Below, piece after piece: positions 36,140-46,979 of a DNA stretch of 64,000 nt (positions within the stretch are counted from its first letter, which is position 1; every line of letters begins with the position of its first letter). This DNA is from Monoplex corrugatus (Eukaryota; Mollusca; Gastropoda; Littorinimorpha; Ranellidae). The translations under genes and the position numbers were made by a program. The notes below the pieces were generated by a model, which did not search any database, was not told the DNA's origin, and worked only from the letters and a program-made list of their open reading frames with translations. The stretch spans positions 45,918,483 through 45,982,482 of the forward strand of contig CM060306.1 of the NCBI GenBank assembly GCA_030674185.1, given 5' to 3'.

Positions 36140-36686
36140 AAGAAGAAGAACAACAATAAAGTCTGCAAAGCTTAAAAACACTATGAGAATGAGAGCATTC
36201 GCCGACGATTAAATGGTTCATTGACAGTGAGCTTTGGCTGCTGGTGATTGTCATGTTCTCGCAGGTAGTAGCCGGTAGTATGTTACAATCTTCGTTTGTA
36301 CAGTAGTGACGAAAATATGATTAATAATGTAACGCTGAACAATACACGGGGCGTCAAGGGAATACAGGATGAGGCGAACCTGACGATTTCGGTTGTATTA
36401 AATATTTTGCTAAGTGCTTAAGGACAAAGGGTTGTCTTTGGAGGGAGTATATCTATACTGTTTATTGTGTATATCTATACTGTTTACTGTGCTTGCTTTT
36501 TAGACGATTGTGGCATGCTGCGTATGTAGTAATCAAACTCTAAAGTTATTAGTGGTTCTAGGCGTTTGTACAGAAATAGAAGAGCGACAAAAAACAGACC
36601 CTACATTTTATGAACAGAAATATTGAGACAATTGCTCACGGGAAAAAGACATATGCATCATCTTGTTGCTTAAAATTAAAAAGGCT
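36140..36686. other. unclassified
   Basis: A ~30-bp direct repeat (GTATATCTATACTGTTTA) occurs at 36447-36488. No gene. Confidence 0.4.
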
Positions 36687-37170
36687 ATGATTATTATGGA
36701 AAAAGACAAAATATTAATAGATAGGGAAAATACATTGAAGACCTCTTTGACGATGACAGAAGGGAGGAACACATCATTAGAAAGAACGTTGAAGGACAAC
36801 CAGTAATGAAAAACATGAAGTTAGAGCAGCGATGAAAAGGCTGAAACAGGGAAAAGTCACAGGTCCAGACAATATAATTGTGAAAATGATTGAGGCTGTA
36901 GATGAATTTGGTATTGAAAAAGTAACAGTCCTCCTAAATGAAAATTATGACACCGAAAAAATCCACACAGATATATCAAAATCAATTTTCATTGCTTTCC
37001 CAAAGAATGTAGGGGCTGTAGAATGCAGAAGAGCAATGTGGATTTGTTGACGAGAAAAGTACTGTTAATGCCATACATATCTTAAGAACTTGCAGCGACA
37101 AAAGATAAGATTCGTATGAAGGACCATGATCGTCAACGCCATGCGGCATGGCACATGATGATGATGATGT
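36687..37170 (+). pseudogene. LINE family A copy with RT start fused to its own 3' end
   Basis: Reads the linker before the RT (EDLFDDDRREEHIIR, after a frame change), RT fingers KRLKQGKVTGPDNIIVKMIE, then FGIEKVTVLLNE and SKSIFIAFPKN. A fragment of the palm (CGFVDEKSTVNAIHILRT) follows and jumps straight to the family's extreme 3' end (ACCATGATCGTCAACGCCAT, then (GAT)n). The catalytic YADD region is missing. This copy links the family A tail to its RT domain. Confidence 0.75.
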
Positions 37171-37689
37171 GATGAACTTGCTAGGCAGTGTGGTTCCATA
37201 ACTCGTGCTTGTCAAAGGGATTTTCAATGAAACTTAACCAGAGACATACACATACTGTAAACCCCCCGGCCCACTCTCCACCACACCCCTCATTCACCCC
37301 CACCCCCCAAAAAATATTAATAAAGGAAAAGCCTGAGTCATTCATATATAAATGAATGCGTTTCGGGTTTTCTTTTACGCCTAATCTATCTTCTGAACTT
37401 TAAAAAATACATTTAAAAAGCAGCGCAGCCGAGAATGACCTGCTGACACATTTTCGTCGACAAACGGAAAAAAAAAAGAGACAGACACAAACACAGAAGT
37501 CACACACACACCACACACACACACACACACAACAAACAAAAACAATAATAATAATAATAATAATAATATAATAATAATAAATAATAAAAGCACCACAAAG
37601 TGTGATTCAGTCTAATCAGCACAAGCCACCCTTACAACACTGTCCTCTTCTCCTCCGCTATTTCTAAACAGGATGTTAAGAAAAACAAG
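37171..37689. other. unclassified with (CA)n and (AAT)n
   Basis: CA tract at 37500-37530 and AAT tract at 37545-37590. Confidence 0.6.
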
Positions 37690-38375
37690 ATAGTAAACTG
37701 TTCTGACAATCTCCCTTTTCATTCAAAAACTATTACAGAGAATCCAGATTTTACATGTGTGTACATTTCGACATTTTTAGTAAGTATTCATTTGTGCATT
37801 TTTACTAACGTGTGTATTTTGATGTAAGAAGAGAGATAAGGAGAGAGAGAGGAGAGAGAAGGAGAGAGATAGGAGAGTGTGTCTCTGTGTCTTGTAAAAA
37901 AGTGAGCCTGGATGAGTGAAAAGAATACTGCTGTACGAGACTTATTTATGATGATGATGATGATGATGATGATGAATGATAATGATGATGATGATGATGA
38001 TGATGATGTAGTAGTAGTAGTAATAGTGGTAGTAGTATGTACTACTGAAAGTCACTGATGACCTCGGAAAAAAACACTGGAACAAGTAAACTTGACGCAA
38101 AACGAGAACAATGGTAGCCAGTCACAACAGTGAAAACAGAACGTAGATATTATGAGAGGTCAAGAAAGTGTTCGTCACACATCTTACCCTCAAAAGTCCT
38201 GATTTTAGGCTTTTTGTTGTTGTTTGTGGGACGATCTTGACTTCAGCACCTCGCCTCCTTAAGGGTCTACATCGTTGACCCAAATTTGGTAAAAGTCCAT
38301 CTTGAAATAGCTGAGAGAATTTTCGCCACAGACATCGAGACATATATCCGTGTCCGGTCGATATTAAACAGTCAC
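37690..38375 (-). repeat. ~550-bp interspersed repeat, copy 2, expanded by microsatellites
   Basis: On the minus strand the blocks appear in family order. The 3' block (plus strand TCTGACAATCTCCCTTTTCA, 37702-37721) is separated from the rest (38040-38330) by GAGA, (GAT)n and (GTA)n tracts at 37830-38040. The half-site pair AAGTCA/TGACCT lies at 38048-38063. Confidence 0.65.
37935..38038. repeat. (GAT)n-(GTA)n microsatellite inside the repeat
   Basis: Two GAT blocks and one GTA block. Confidence 0.95.
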
Positions 38376-38880
38376 TATTATTTTTATTTTTCAGAGGAGA
38401 TCGAAAAAGGGATGAGACTCGCGCGTATCGGGGCAGAGGACAGGAAGGGGGTGTTGGGGTGGGTGGGGAGATAATGCGTTGAAAACAGTGAACAGTAACA
38501 ACAGACGTAGCAGCCCGCGCCACTAACGAACCATTGCAGTCATTAATCAGTCCTGTCATGCCCGTACCCCACCCTCTACCCCCCCCCCTCGCCGCCCACC
38601 CTGCCTTACTCGATTCTACTGCCACTAGCACCCTTTCCTCTCCCTCCCCCTCCCCCCTCACTTTCACACCCGTTCTCCACCCGGTTGGCAATTGCACAGC
38701 CTGACAACGCCCTTGTGTCGTGTTACGGCGGAGGCGATCGTTATTAATTCAATTTCTGGGGGTCCGAGTTCGATTCCAATCAGCTCTGTCGCCGGTTGCA
38801 CTGAAAAGACCCGCGGCTAGGTGCAAGGACGGTTCTCATCGCTGTACAACTTATTGTTCAGTGACCACGTGCGTAAGGCG
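38376..38880. other. GC-richer block with a tRNA-like fragment
   Basis: C-rich runs at 38575-38660. At 38757-38783 GGGGGTCCGAGTTCGATTCC is B-box-like, suggesting a SINE remnant on the plus strand. No coding exon recognised. Confidence 0.4.
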
Positions 38881-38884
38881 TGCA

Positions 38885-38905
38885 TGGTGTGTGTGTGTGG
38901 TGTGC

Positions 38906-38972
<67 letters not shown>
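38885..38972. repeat. (GT)n microsatellite
   Basis: Long GT tract that directly abuts the palindromic LINE 3'-end motif at 38988-39013. Confidence 0.95.
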
Positions 38973-39120
38973 GGTCATTGGTTTAATGTCTATTCACTTA
39001 AGTGATATTAGACAAAAACATACAAACAGTAAGAGAGATAAAATAATATAATAACAATAATAATGATAATCATCATCATCATAACAATAATAATAACAAT
39101 AATAATGAATAAATAAACAC
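38973..39120 (-). repeat. LINE 3'-end-like fragment with palindrome
   Basis: GTTTAATGTCTATTCACTTA then AGTGATATTAGAC matches, with compensatory differences, the 3' end of the I-type LINE at 45185-45235. Both sit beside (GT)n. It is followed by AAT/ATC repeats. Confidence 0.55.
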
Positions 39121-39187
39121 GTAAAGAAAAAAAAAAGAAACAAGCGATGTGGGGAAGGGGGTTATCAACAGGAAGGGCAAATTCAGA

Positions 39188-39189
<2 letters not shown>

Positions 39190-39237
<48 letters not shown>

Positions 39238-39408
39238 TGTGAGTGTGTGTGTGTGAGTGTGTGTGAGTGTGTGTGTGTTTATGTTTGTGTGTGTGTGTGT
39301 GAGTGTGTGTGTGTTTTATGTTTGTGTTGTGTGTGTGTTTATGTGTGTGTTTATGTGTGTTTGTGTGTGAGTGTGTGTGTTTGTGTGTGTGTGTGTGGGG
39401 GGGGGGGG
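39190..39408. repeat. degenerate (GT)n microsatellite with G run
   Basis: GT tract with GAGT, TTTA and TTT interruptions, ending in an 11-G run. Confidence 0.95.
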
Positions 39409-39780
39409 TGAAAGACAACTAGTCAGCCAGAGATGCTTTAGACAAAAGTTATTTAAGGATGGCAGCCTTATATCCCTACTGGACCTACAGCCAGTCCCTG
39501 ATATTCTAAATGCGATCTGTCTGACTATTTTGATAGAGCCGTGATTCACAAGATCTTACGTCTCGATAGCTTGTTTGCTGCCCATCTTAATGCTGCAGTC
39601 ATTCTGGTGGTGCCAGTGTTTCATAGATCTCGTGCCCCTCCCCGTTTTAAGACGCAGGCTCAAGGGCTTTGCCGGGTAACTCTTGCTTTCAGATTTGGAT
39701 GGAAGACACATGGATTTGTCTGCGTTCGATGAATCTCTTCTGAACAAACTCCAACCCCCAAACTCCAGACTCTTGATATT
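39409..39780. other. unclassified, normal complexity
   Basis: No domain in the open frames. Not matched elsewhere in the window. Confidence 0.35.
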
Positions 39781-39959
39781 GAGAGAAGAGAGAGAGAGAG
39801 AGAGAGGGGGGGGGGGGCGATGAGATCAGTCTTTATTTCCAAAGAAGACAGATAAACACTAAAAGTGTTTTTTTCCAGCCCTAGCTTCACAGGGGACTGA
39901 AATGTCTTACAATCAAAATGATTAAATATTAAAACATGCCACATGTGCATATGACATTA

Positions 39960-40007
<48 letters not shown>

Positions 40008-40062
40008 ACACACATTGAACAAACATGATAAAATTGTGTGTGTGTGTGTTTGTGTGTGTGTG

Positions 40063-40105
<43 letters not shown>
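39781..40105. repeat. (GA)n, (CA)n, (GT)n and (GA)n tracts around a short spacer
   Basis: GA 39785-39807, CA 39961-40013, GT 40037-40062, GA 40063-40104. Between the first two, the minus strand carries AATAAAGACTGATCTCATC, which looks like an mRNA 3' end. Confidence 0.85.
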
Positions 40106-40106
<1 letters not shown>

Positions 40107-40442
40107 ATGGGTTTTAATTTGTCACAGGTTAAAGAAAAAACTCAGGGAGATGGAAGAGCGGGTTTATTATGGGTTATGGGCATTGGACGGGTTAGAAGGA
40201 GAGTGAGGTTGAGGGGCTTGGGTGGGGATGGGGAGGGTTGTTCAAGACAGGCAAGTGTCATGGAGCCCCCACCGCCTACGCCAACACAGCTGCAAGTGCT
40301 TGAGGCAACCGCACATACCTACTGCACGCTCTTCTCCCTTATCTCGTCACTTTTTTTTTTTTTTTTTTTTTTTAATTTCCTTTTTTGGAAAAGGATCATT
40401 AGTTATACTGACTCGAAGTTTTGAGCGTGTGTGTTTTGTTGG

Positions 40443-40633
<191 letters not shown>

Positions 40634-40639
40634 GGGTGT

Positions 40640-41065
40640 GTGAACAAGATTTTCTCAGCTCTTTATGAGTGGATCCGCACCAAAGTTTGGCCAATGCTGT
40701 GGACTGTTTAAAAGTCAAGAATGTGTAAGTTTGGAGGACAAGATTCAAGATCAATGTCACAAGAACATAAAAAAAAGAGTGCCTAAAAATCGATCCATTT
40801 TAAGGAAGGTGTGTGACTAGAACTTTCTCAGTAATTTGTGACAATAGTTAAAATCTAAATCTGTTTTCATTGTCGTAACAGGCTACCATTGTCCTCAACG
40901 TACTTCAGTTTTAATTTCAGCCGAAGCTTCTCCAAGGTCACAGTGATCTTGAGAAGTATAAAATCTCGATTTTCTGTGATTGTTTTTTGGTGTTTTTGTT
41001 TTGTTTTGTTTTTTTAATATGAAAAGGGAGACATTATTAGAATGGCTGAACCATTTATTTCAACC
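40640..41065 (+). repeat. ~550-bp interspersed repeat, copy 3
   Basis: Contains CTAGAACTTTCTCAGTAATT, TTTTCATTGTCGTAACAGGC, AAGCTTCTCCAAGGTCACAG and TCTCGATTTTCTGTGATTG in the family order. AGGTCA-CAG-TGATCT lies at 40935-40949. Confidence 0.7.
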
Positions 41066-41084
41066 GGAGTGACAGAGAGAGAGT

Positions 41085-41109
41085 TAGTGTGTGTGTGTGT
41101 GTGAGTTAG

Positions 41110-41153
<44 letters not shown>

Positions 41154-41154
41154 T

Positions 41155-41196
<42 letters not shown>
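41085..41196. repeat. (GT)n-(GCGT)n-(GT)n microsatellite
   Basis: Short GT, ~45 bp of GCGT, then GT. Confidence 0.95.
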
Positions 41197-41198
<2 letters not shown>

Positions 41199-41739
41199 CA
41201 TATTTCTGCTCTGATTCAACTGGCTGATACATATGTTAAGGAACAACATGAATTTCATCTTCCTTTTGTGGTGAATAATATAAACAGATCACAAGCAGGA
41301 AGGAGAAAAATGATAAAATGAAGTAAACGAAGAAACAAAAATAAGCATGCCAAAGCTCTCTGTATTCTGTCTGTCCTTTTTTTTTTTAAATGTTTCTTGA
41401 TTTATTGTTTTATATGTGTTTTGTTGTTATGAAAAAGAATTGCAAAAAGTCTAGTATTTATAGTCTGCGTTGAATCCCTTAAGGATATAATTTTGTTGTT
41501 ATTTAAAGTTATTGATATAACAAGGATACAATGAAAAATAATCCACGGTAAAAGGCAATGACAAAGGAAAGTTGAATTTTTGTGTGATTTGAAGTCACTG
41601 ATTTAACAAGTGTAATGAAAAAAAATTCCGCAATCGAAGGACTATGACCCAGGACAATGTAGCTGCAGTCGTTGTTTTGTGTTTCCAATAGTTTAGATAA
41701 AAAGCCTTATCACGTTTGTGTGTTTTAAATATTCATCAG

Positions 41740-42057
41740 TTGTTATGTTCTGTTTGATAGGACTCCAGTGCTCATCGACCGTTGCGGACAGCGAGCACGA
41801 ACCACAAGCCGACTGATTGTAATGTACCATTGCCTACGAGGAACCTGGTTGTTGTAAATCCGTGCTACGCCCTCAGAAGACGCTGTTTGACGGACTAGTG
41901 GTAGACTTGGTGGGCTTACAAACATCTACACAACTTCTCTTGTATCTTCTACGATTCAAGAGAACGCCCTTGTAGTGAAAGACCTTGCTGGGCCTGCAAG
42001 TACATTACATAGAAGACAGTTCTGTGGACTCATGGAGTGATTGTACAAGAGAACATC
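41740..42057 (+). other. possible 5' UTR exon of the PERCC1-like gene
   Basis: Normal-complexity sequence ending in ACATC|GTAAGT (donor at 42058). A possible acceptor (CACCTGGCTGTAG) ends at 42601, 41 bp before the chosen start codon. The exon, its 5' end and its use are inferred. Confidence 0.25.
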
Positions 42058-42099
42058 GTAAGTCGCCAAGAGTAAAATTCATTTTCCTCTTGGTGTTGT

Positions 42100-42340
42100 T
42101 TGACAACTCTGGGTGTCCTGTGACAACATTCTCTTGGTGTCCTGTGTCAACGCTGTCTTGGTGTTATGTGAGAACATTCTCTTCATGGTGTCCCATAATA
42201 ACTCCTGGTGTCCTTGAAAATATTCTCCTTGGGTGTCCTGTGGCAACATTCCTATTTTGGTGTCCTGACAACTCTTGGTGTCCTGTGACAAATTCTCTTG
42301 GTAACCTATGACAACATTCTTTTTTCTTGGTTTTCTGTGA
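42100..42340 (+). repeat. decayed minisatellite, ~25-bp units
   Basis: At least eight variants of a unit like TTGGTGTCCTGTGACAACAT + TCTC. One open frame through it reads repeated WCPVTTFS-like words, which I take as an artefact. It lies in the inferred intron or leader just upstream of the gene at 42642. Confidence 0.8.
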
Positions 42341-42641
42341 CAAAAGCAACTAGTGATCCTCAAATGCTTTAGAAATGAATCGCTATTTTGTGACAGCATT
42401 TTGTTTTGATTGTGCATGATGACCGTTTTCTATCCTCCTTATAAGCCAGATCAGATTTTTATGCACACTTTTCATAAAATGAGTATGGATTTCACAGCTT
42501 CTTCGTAGACCTACCAAATGGACATTCCTCTGTTTGCATGATGCCCAGCATCTTTGTCCATGTGTGAAAAGTGTGAGTCACGAGTGTTCACCTGGCTGTA
42601 GGTGCATACTGTGGACACGGCCTGTGTGTAATATAGATACC

Positions 42642-43760
42642 ATGGCTGCAGCGGTACACGCAGCACGCGCCTCTCCGCCTCGCCTCCAGACGCTTCATCC
42701 TGTTCTGGCACCTCCACCCTCCCTCGCCATGACACACCCACCCCCTCTTCCTCCCAGCAGTATGGACCGGAAGCATTACTTGCCTGTCGGCTTTCCCGAC
42801 AGTCAGTTTCCTTCCCTTCCCTTCCACGCTCTTCCTCCTCTTCCCTTTCATCCTCCCTACCTGCCTCCACAGACGTACGCGGAAGAGGAGATAGAGGAGG
42901 ACGTGGACGAGGATGAGATGAGTGACCTGGAGGAGGAGCTGCAGCAGGAACTGTTGGCCTTTCGTAAGAGACAACTGGAACCCGACATGACTCGCCAGCT
43001 GCTGGCTTTTGCTGACAGGGTCAGCACAGACATCCACAAGTTCTTTGGGCGCAAGAAAGGAGACGAGGACTCGTGTGACGTGTATGAGGACAAGTGGACA
43101 GTCACCAAATCAGGGCGAGAACTATACTATGCTGACCTCCTGAGAATCGCGCAAGGAGACTTCGGTGATTCTAAATCGTCCTCATCCAAAACATCAGATA
43201 GTTCTAAGAAGAAAAATGTCGAAGTATTGGAAGACAACAGACATTCTTTCTCTGGAAAGGTCGATCTATCTCTGGGACTGGGTCCACTGAATGAACTGTT
43301 TGAGCACGGGCTTCAGATGGGCAAACAGAAGAGGAACTCATCCCACCAAAGTGCCGGGAAACGCGCAAGGACGGATTCAGACACGAGTGCCTCAAAATCG
43401 GTTCCCATGCACAAACGGCCATTCCCAGACTCGTTCTGGCAGGAGCCGGGAATGGCCGGCCACACCGTAGGTAGCAGTGCCCTTGACCTCCCCGTTGCCA
43501 CCTCCAGTGTGGTGCAGAGCCTGAGCTCTGGCAAGCTGCCGGACTTCAGTGATCTGATGGACAGTTGGCATGGCGACCAGGCTCAACTGCAGCATCATCA
43601 GCTGCACACGTTGCAGCCCATGCAGCACCCTCATCAGCATCCCCAGCAGCATCACCAACATCAACACCACCACCACCAGCAGCAACACCATCAGGAACGA
43701 GCCTCTGTCCTCGACACCACATCAGTCTTGGCAGATCCTGCGAGAAAACGAAAGTTGTGA
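42642..43760 (+). CDS. PERCC1-like protein (tentative), 372 codons, single exon
   Basis: The start is the ATG in GATACCATGGCT, a near-ideal context; the frame is also open upstream to 42534, but with a poor start there. Layout: proline-rich residues ~10-75; very acidic AEEEIEEDVDEDEM (~79-92) leading into a helical ELQQELLAFRKRQ; a core FADRVSTDIHKFFGRKKG (~123-140), YEDKW (~148-152), ELYYADLLRIAQGD (~160-173); a Ser/Lys linker; His/Gln-rich ~317-351; and a basic C-terminus PARKRKL that could be a nuclear signal. No signal peptide or membrane segment. Proline/glutamate-rich plus coiled-coil plus this core recalls PERCC1, a vertebrate enteroendocrine regulator, but that is recognition from memory. 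Codon use is clearly coding and more GC-rich than its surroundings. AATAAA follows at 44084. Confidence 0.8.
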   Translation: MAAAVHAARASPPRLQTLHPVLAPPPSLAMTHPPPLPPSSMDRKHYLPVGFPDSQFPSLPFHALPPLPFHPPYLPPQTYAEEEIEEDVDEDEMSDLEEELQQELLAFRKRQLEPDMTRQLLAFADRVSTDIHKFFGRKKGDEDSCDVYEDKWTVTKSGRELYYADLLRIAQGDFGDSKSSSSKTSDSSKKKNVEVLEDNRHSFSGKVDLSLGLGPLNELFEHGLQMGKQKRNSSHQSAGKRARTDSDTSASKSVPMHKRPFPDSFWQEPGMAGHTVGSSALDLPVATSSVVQSLSSGKLPDFSDLMDSWHGDQAQLQHHQLHTLQPMQHPHQHPQQHHQHQHHHHQQQHHQERASVLDTTSVLADPARKRKL

Positions 43761-44083
43761 CCAGAAACACAGTAGAACAGAGACAGACTTAGAACGCTCA
43801 TGTGTATTTTGTTGTTGTTGTATTATTGTCTCTCTTGTTCGTAACTGGCCACCAAATACTTGAACACTGGAACACACAAACAGAGCGAGGGAGAAGAGGG
43901 AGTAGGAATGACTGCAAAAAGACAGCTGTTAACACGTTTTTAGTTAATACAGATACAGTGGCTTTCGATCTGAAAATTGTCTTCTCACCAAGACAATTGC
44001 AGGCTTACCTTCTCTACATTCAAAAACTCCCAAGCAAACACTATTCTTTACTACTGGTGCTGAATCAAATGATCTAAATACAG

Positions 44084-44089
44084 AATAAA
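44084..44089 (+). terminator. polyadenylation signal AATAAA
   Basis: First AATAAA downstream of the stop at 43760, giving a 3' UTR of about 340 bp. Inferred to serve the 42642 gene. Confidence 0.45.
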
Positions 44090-44625
44090 AGATCTGTGAC
44101 AAAAAATCCGCAAAGTCCATGGATGCGATGTGTTCAGGAAACTGTTGGTATATACTTGTGTAGATGGACCTCTAGAACTTTTGCTGTATAGTCAATGGTG
44201 CATAATTATGACATCATACGTGTTTATGATCCTGCTGTTATGGGCTGTACTGTAAAAACTCCAACGTGTATAGGAAATAATAATTATCAGGTACAGTGTG
44301 ATTATTCTATTATGTCGGATGAGTGAAACTAGATCAGGTATTCGGAAATTTGTGGTGACTTTTATTTTAAATCTAGTCTGATTATTATGTTATATCGGAT
44401 AAGTACGGTAATTCGTGAATATGGTTTATATCTTATACATAACACACACACACACATACACACACAAACATGTATAATATGCATATATACAGACATATGT
44501 ATATGCATACATATTTGTCTGTATATGTATATATATATACCTATTCAATTTTTTTGACATGATCTTATGATTATTATAACAGTTGCATTTCCTTTGATCT
44601 CTTTATATTCAGAATCGCAAGTGAG
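44090..44625. other. unclassified AT-rich stretch
   Basis: ATGT/ATAC-rich at 44450-44540. No gene. Confidence 0.5.
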
Positions 44626-44626
<1 letters not shown>

Positions 44627-44707
<81 letters not shown>

Positions 44708-44835
44708 ACGATCACTGTCAACACAACTTTTACGTTTATTGAACCAAAATACTATATCACCAGAGACGCTGACGAAAGACTACTTCTTCGCCTTTTTGTG
44801 TGTGTTTTGCAGTGCCATGGTGGGTACAGCTGTGT

Positions 44836-44917
<82 letters not shown>

Positions 44918-44940
44918 GTGTGTATGTATGTGTGTGTGTG
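44627..44940. repeat. two long (GT)n microsatellites
   Basis: GT at 44627-44705 and 44830-44940, separated by unique DNA. Confidence 0.95.
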
Positions 44941-45039
44941 TTGCTTTGTTTCGTTTTGCGGAAGGTAGCAAAAAAAGGAGTTGTTTGCATGTGTTATTTT
45001 ACATTCGAGGTGCGTCTATGTGCGCGCGTATGTGTGTGG

Positions 45040-45120
45040 AATGTGTGTGTGCGTGCGTGCGTGCGTGTGTGTGTGTGAGAGAGAGAGAGTATGTGTGTGT
45101 GTGTGTACGTGTGTTTATGT

Positions 45121-45178
<58 letters not shown>
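45040..45178. repeat. (GCGT)n/(GT)n/(GA)n/(GT)n microsatellite
   Basis: Ends directly at the 3' end of the I-type LINE (minus), so part may be the LINE's own (AC)n tail. Confidence 0.9.
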
Positions 45179-45180
<2 letters not shown>

Positions 45181-45896
45181 ATATGTGTTCGTTATTTCTT
45201 TTAACGTCTATTCACATATGTGCTTTTAGACGGAAAAAAAAAAAAAAAAAAGGAAAAAAAGGTGCGTAAGGAATGAATGAATCTATGTAATCATGAAGGC
45301 ATTGTATCAATTAAGGTAACAATTAATGTAACATCAAACAAATTAACGAACAAAAGAAAAACAATCAGAACATTATATCAGTCAGGCTTCATCGGATTTC
45401 TCGGGGCTGTGTGGGAGTTACAGGTATAAAACAGTTGGGTTGAATCAAAGAAAACGACCTACAGGACTGTGCAGTAAACGTCTAGCAATGTGTAAATACA
45501 GAGTGAAATCAGTATGTTTCTGTTTTAAGTTTGTAAATGACGCAGGGAAATAAGGTCGCATTCGCTGACAACACAAAAGGTGATCAACTGTTATAAAATC
45601 ACCACAGATACATTTGATGGTTTTACTAAATTTAGTTCGAAGTGAATTGAGAGTTAATCTGTAAGCTAAAGTTGTCTCTTGTCTTGTAAAACCTGGTAAT
45701 TTACCTAGAAGGGGCGAAGGACACATTGCGCTTTTACTTTGTTTTCTAATATAGCATTCATTTCATGTTCAGAGAGTGGTAAATCAAGTTTAGTACTGCC
45801 AGCCCTATTCATTGCTGCATTTTTTGCTATTCTGTCGACCCGATCGTTAAAAAGATACCACAGTGTGATGGGATCCAACAAAAAGTAACCTGTGTA

Positions 45897-46979
45897 TTAT
45901 TTTATCTCAAATATTAACGAACTATTTACTTTATGTTCGCAACATTTTAAGGATTGTAATGCAGATTTCGAATCTACACATAATAGGATACTAAACAAAG
46001 TTATGGGTAGATCTACTATATATTTCAGTGCCACTTGGATGGCAACTAATTCAGAAGTGAAGATTGAATGTCCCTGTCCTAAAGAGTAAGCCTTTTCTAC
46101 TTTAAATTTAGGAATTAGAAAGCCAGCGCCTGCTTTACCATCATCTAGAACAGAGCCATCTGTAAAGATTTTTAAGTAATGTGAATATTTTTTGTGTAGA
46201 TGAGACAGAACATCAATTGCTAACAAGTGTGGATTAATATCTTTTGTCAGGTCAGTATCAGTGTAGTTGATATCAAAAATAGCATTGGACAGTTCCCAGG
46301 GGGGTAGAGGACAACATATCATTTTATGTGAAACTTTGTTAGGTAATACGTGAGAAAGTTTGAAGAGCTCATTTGTGTAAGTGGATATTGTTTCTTGTGA
46401 CTTTATTGTTCTTGCTCTCTTGGGGAAATGGATGTCGGACCGAATTTTAAGTTCCGTACTGGCATAATTAGCTACTGCATTTGCTCTAACTATATATTTA
46501 GCAGTTGATAACTTCCTCCAATCTTCCAAGGGAAGGATGCCGGCTGTTTTATATACTTCTTGTGTTTTAGTATACACCGGTACCCCAAGAGCACATTTAA
46601 TAGCTTTACTATCTAAGCTTTGAAGTTTTTTCAAATAGCATTTTGGAGCTGAAAAATAGACCTCTTGACCATAAGCCAACTTAGATCTGACTAAAGGTGT
46701 GACAAGATGTAACAACGTTTTAGTGTCCTGTCCCCAGGACTGTTTACTAATAATTCTTATTAAATTATAGCTTTTCATAGCTTTACATAACAAGGCATCA
46801 ATATGTTCTTTCCACTGTAAACTAGAAGTCAATTGTACTCCCAGAAATTTCACGTGAGTAGTATATTTCAGTTCCTCATCACCAATTTTAAACAACGGTA
46901 CTTCTTTCGGACTGAGACCATTATTAAAAAGCATCATGTGTGTTTTTTCATTGGATATTTCCAGACCGTTAATTGTCAA
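45897..46979 (-). pseudogene. LINE pol, RT thumb plus RNase H part (frameshifted continuation)
   Basis: Continues directly from the upstream frame, shifted by one base. NEKTHMMLF and FLGVQLTSSLQWKEHI are the thumb. RNase H follows: TDGS with Asp near residue 274, FTSELVAIQVALKYI with Glu near 310, VDSKSALQSL with Asp near 336. A stop at 45897 then breaks it. The same frame goes on past the stop to the last RNase H part (NDRVDRIAKNAAM, about 45840) and into the zinc-knuckle tail ending near 45445. No Met start of its own is expected. Confidence 0.8.

Noticed and set aside
41985..42311. 108-codon frame with repeated WCPVTTFS-like words as a repeat protein
   Set aside because: It is one frame of a decayed minisatellite with indels between units; the opposite strand is also open.
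44628..45269. 213-codon Cys/Val-rich open frame (and many similar ones, e.g. 24634-25020, 38821-39051, 57722-58098)
   Set aside because: These are translations of (GT)n/(CA)n tracts; no coding signal outside the repeat.
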